From contig MJGA01000016.1 of NCBI GenBank assembly GCA_001910725.1, positions 248,001 through 312,000 on the forward strand: a DNA stretch of 64,000 nucleotides, written 5' to 3'. The translations under genes were made by a program, and so were the position numbers. The stretch's first letter is position 1; each line of letters opens with the position of its first letter. Shown here piece by piece: positions 61,501 to 64,000 of the stretch. This stretch comes from Phanerodontia chrysosporium. Lineage: Eukaryota > Basidiomycota > Agaricomycetes > Polyporales > Phanerochaetaceae. The notes under the pieces were generated by a model. It had not been told where the DNA came from. It searched no databases and was given only the letters and a program-made list of their open reading frames with translations.

Positions 61501-64000
61501 CAGGCGACGTCTTCAGCGGGGCGCCCTCGTCGACGCCCGTCGCGGCCGCGAACGGCACGGCGACGCCAGCGACGCAGGGCACGACGCAGATCATCCCGCA
61601 GCTCCCGCCGCTGCCGACGAACGTGAGCCTGAACCCGAAGGTGACGCGCGTGTCGGTCGTGCCGCTCAAGGACTCGGAGACGACGATCCCGGCGCTCACG
61701 GAAGAGGAGATCGCGCGCGTGAAGGTGTGGATGAAGGCGGACGAGGAGTACGAGGGCCGCTACAAGCAGATGCGCGAGCGCATGAAGGAGGAGGTCTTCG
61801 ACGCGATCACGAAGCCGCGCGCGTGGTACGAGAAGGACCAGGCCGAGGACCCGCGCGCGCGTCGCCGCAAGGAGAAGTTCGAGCTCGTCGGACTCAAGGG
61901 CAGGGAAGAGATGAAGCGGAAGAAGGCGGGCAGACGCGAGGGCTTCAAACTGTGAGTCGTCCTTCTTCACCTTCACTGCGTGTGCGTGACTCATGGATGG
62001 ACAGGCCGAGAACGGTCAACCCTGAGGACGCAAACCGCCCCGAGCAGCTAGTGCCGATCCGTCTCGAGTTCGATGTCGAGCATCACAAGATGCGTGACAC
62101 GTTTGTGTGGAATCTCAATGGTGCGTGCGCTTTGGACTTACGTGATTGAAACGTCCTGAGTTGTGCCCGACAGACCCTGTCATCACTCCGGAAATATTCG
62201 CGCAGTCTATCGTGGACGACTACAGCCTCGCACCAAGTTATCATTCGGTGATTACAAAGGCGATTCAGGACCAGCTGAGCGACTTCAAGGCGCACACGGC
62301 GACGTTTGGCGAGGACGGCTTCGATGACGTCGTCCTGCGCGGACAGCTCACCGAGGAAGACGAGATGTGGTGGGACGCGTGGCGCAACCACGTCCGCAGC
62401 GGCGCCCTACTTCGCCCGTGGGAGAGCCGCTCCGAACGGCGCACACGGAAGCGTCGCAAGGTCATCAAGGAAGAGGAAGAGTCCAAGAGTGTGCCCGCTG
62501 CGCCTGCGCTGGATGCCTACATGTCGGTGGACGAGTTCGAGGAGGACGAGAGCAAGGCGCTCGAGGAGATGCGCATCTTGATCAAGGTTCGTGGTGCGCC
62601 GCTAGAACGTATGAGTGAGTAGCAACTGACTCGTTGTCGCAGCTCGACATCATCGTCGGCTCAGTCAAGCTCGAGGATCAGTTCGAGTGGGACCTTGATA
62701 GCCCTGACCCGTCTCCCGAACACTTCGCCGATATCTACACGAAAGAGCTCGGTCTCGGTGGGGAATTCAAAACTGCCATCGCACACTCGATACGCGAACA
62801 AGTGCAGATCTATCAGAAGTCTCTCTTCCTTGTTGGGCACCCGTCAGATGGTTCCGCGGTACAGGACGATGACCTTCGGCTGTCGCTACTGCCCTCTCTT
62901 AGCACGGGCGCCCGCTCAATGGACCAGGTTGTCGCCTTCACCCCTCGTCTCGACTATCTCAGTGATGGCGAGCTCGAGCGAAACGAGAAGGAGCGCGAGA
63001 AGGAGCTCAACCGCCGGCGCCGCAAGACGACTCGCGGCCGCCGAGGCATCGCGCTGCCCGACCGGGAGCCGCCCAAGACGTACCGCACGCCTGCGATCGG
63101 CTTCCCCGAGGTCGACCCTGCTACTCTGGCACTCGTCAACGCAGCAATCGCACCGACGTCCCGTCGCGCGGCTGCGGCTGCGGCGTCGCACAACATCGCG
63201 AACATGATCGCCTCGGAGAACGGCACGTCGCTGTCGCCGCAGACGATGCCCGTGCCCGTCCCCGCCGCGATCGCGTCTGCACCACAGCAGGCAACGGCGA
63301 AGGAGAAGAAGCAGAAGGGCCTCATGAAGCCCCCGCCGTACCCGCCGACCGTCCTCCGCCCGCGCGCACACGTCAAGGCACCCACCGAGTGGACTGCGGC
63401 CGACCCGGGGACGGTGCCCCCGCCGATCGACATCGATCCGCCTGTGTCGACGAATGTCGAGAACCGCGGTGCGCGTGTGCCTCTCTCCGCGAAACGCGCG
63501 AAGGAGCTCGAGCGCGAGGCCAAGGAGCGCGAGTACGTCGACGGACAGCACGCGAACTATATCGATGGAGTGTGGCACTGCTCGAACTGCGGTTGCCCTG
63601 AAAGCATCGCAGTCGGCCGTCGCAAGGGTCCTTTGGGTGATAAGTCGCAGTGCGGTACATGCGGTGCGTTTTCTTGCGATCATTATATTGGAAGAAATAA
63701 CTGACAAGAATGAACAGGAAAATTCTGGCACAGACATCGTCGGCCACGACCTGTGGAGTACAACTCGAGCCTGGAATATCATCTCAACCTCAAGAAGGAG
63801 GAGGAGAATGCGAGGCTCGCGGCGTCTCGGCGGAAGCGTCCTCATGCACACGTAGCCGAGGCGTCGTCGAAAGCACCTACCGTGGAGCCCGAGACCCCGC
63901 GGAAGCCCTCGCCCGAGCCGGACAGCAAGCCGGTCTCGCGCAGCACGGTGCTGGAGACCCCCAAAATGCCGAAGATCGAGAAGATCGAGGCGGCGTCGCC
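58509..64000 (+). CDS. SNF5: SWI/SNF subunit SNF5 (SMARCB1/INI1) with C-terminal GATA-type finger, 3' partial
   Basis: Core subunit of the SWI/SNF chromatin remodeller. From ATG 58509 roughly 900 residues are Gln/Met/Gly/Pro low-complexity (for example GMGMGMGGGGGGG and LQQQQQQQQQQHGHG). The SNF5 domain follows: TEEEIARVKVWMKADEEYEG, VPIRLEFDVEHHKMRDTFVW, DPVITPEIFAQSIVDDYSLA (repeat 1), IIVGSVKLEDQFEWDLDSPD and FADIYTKELGLGGEFKTAIA (repeat 2). A C-terminal zinc finger reads WHCSNCGCPESIAVGRRKG then SQCGTCGKFWHRHRRPRPVE across an intron at about 63665-63717. The frame must be repaired at about 60029, 60130-60160, 60330-60370 and in the C run 60999-61003 (GGVMG to PPVLPRGQPGQPQ). The gene runs off the window end while still coding. 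Confidence 0.93.
58555..59160 (+). repeat. Low-complexity coding repeat (polyGln, Gly-Met, polyGly) in SNF5
   Basis: CAG/CAA runs (58561-58590, 58666-58690), GGCATG-type Gly-Met units and a GGAGGC polyglycine run encode a prion-like low-complexity region. Slippage-prone. Confidence 0.8.

Noticed and set aside
60798..61994. Long open frame (about 398 codons) on the minus strand
   Set aside because: It is the antisense of SNF5 in GC-rich, codon-biased sequence. Its translation is His/Arg/Leu-rich without any domain.

Overview
The window is nuclear DNA of a filamentous basidiomycete, most likely an Agaricomycete (mushroom or polypore type). Genes are dense and GC-rich and are cut by many introns of roughly 45-70 nt with GT...AG ends. 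Gene content includes an Argonaute, Zn2Cys6 factors with a basidiomycete-style cluster, a SNF5 carrying a GATA finger, and a Plavaka/CACTA-type transposase. No tRNA, rRNA, CRISPR array or bacterial operon was recognised. Coordinates below give the start-to-stop span of each spliced gene; internal exon limits are quoted only where they could be read from splice sites and protein logic.

Layout. 0-6.4 kb: biotin-protein ligase (3' end outside the window), a gene-poor stretch with one weak small spliced ORF, and a cyclin-box protein. 7-14.2 kb: an Argonaute with an RGG-rich N-terminus and a P-loop ATPase. 14.5-26 kb: ketopantoate reductase, Hcs1/SMUBP2-type helicase, CstF-64, threonyl-tRNA synthetase and an M20 metallopeptidase. 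26.5-33.3 kb: two tandem paralogous Zn2Cys6 transcription factors sharing promoter blocks. 33.8-39.1 kb: a Plavaka-like DNA transposon with a transposase and a divergent accessory gene. 39.5-49.8 kb: Trm4/NSUN2 RNA methyltransferase, a WH1+CRIB mini-WASP protein, an alternative NADH dehydrogenase and an aromatic amino acid decarboxylase. 50-64 kb: UPF3, a triose-phosphate/nucleotide-sugar transporter, a RING protein, and SNF5 (3' end outside the window).

Most genes are housekeeping and do not form a pathway. RNA metabolism is well represented (Argonaute, CstF-64, Trm4, UPF3, ThrRS). Several neighbours are divergent with short shared promoters: Hcs1/CstF-64 (140 bp), ATPase/PanE (about 350 bp), NADH dehydrogenase/decarboxylase (about 400 bp). 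The accessory part is the tandem factor pair plus the transposon.

A strong technical signal runs through the window. At least a dozen conserved exons, including those of essential genes, change frame at a short homopolymer in a way that one extra base would repair. This looks like systematic homopolymer under-calling in the assembly rather than a cluster of pseudogenes. It affects every automatic gene model here and is listed site by site in the findings.
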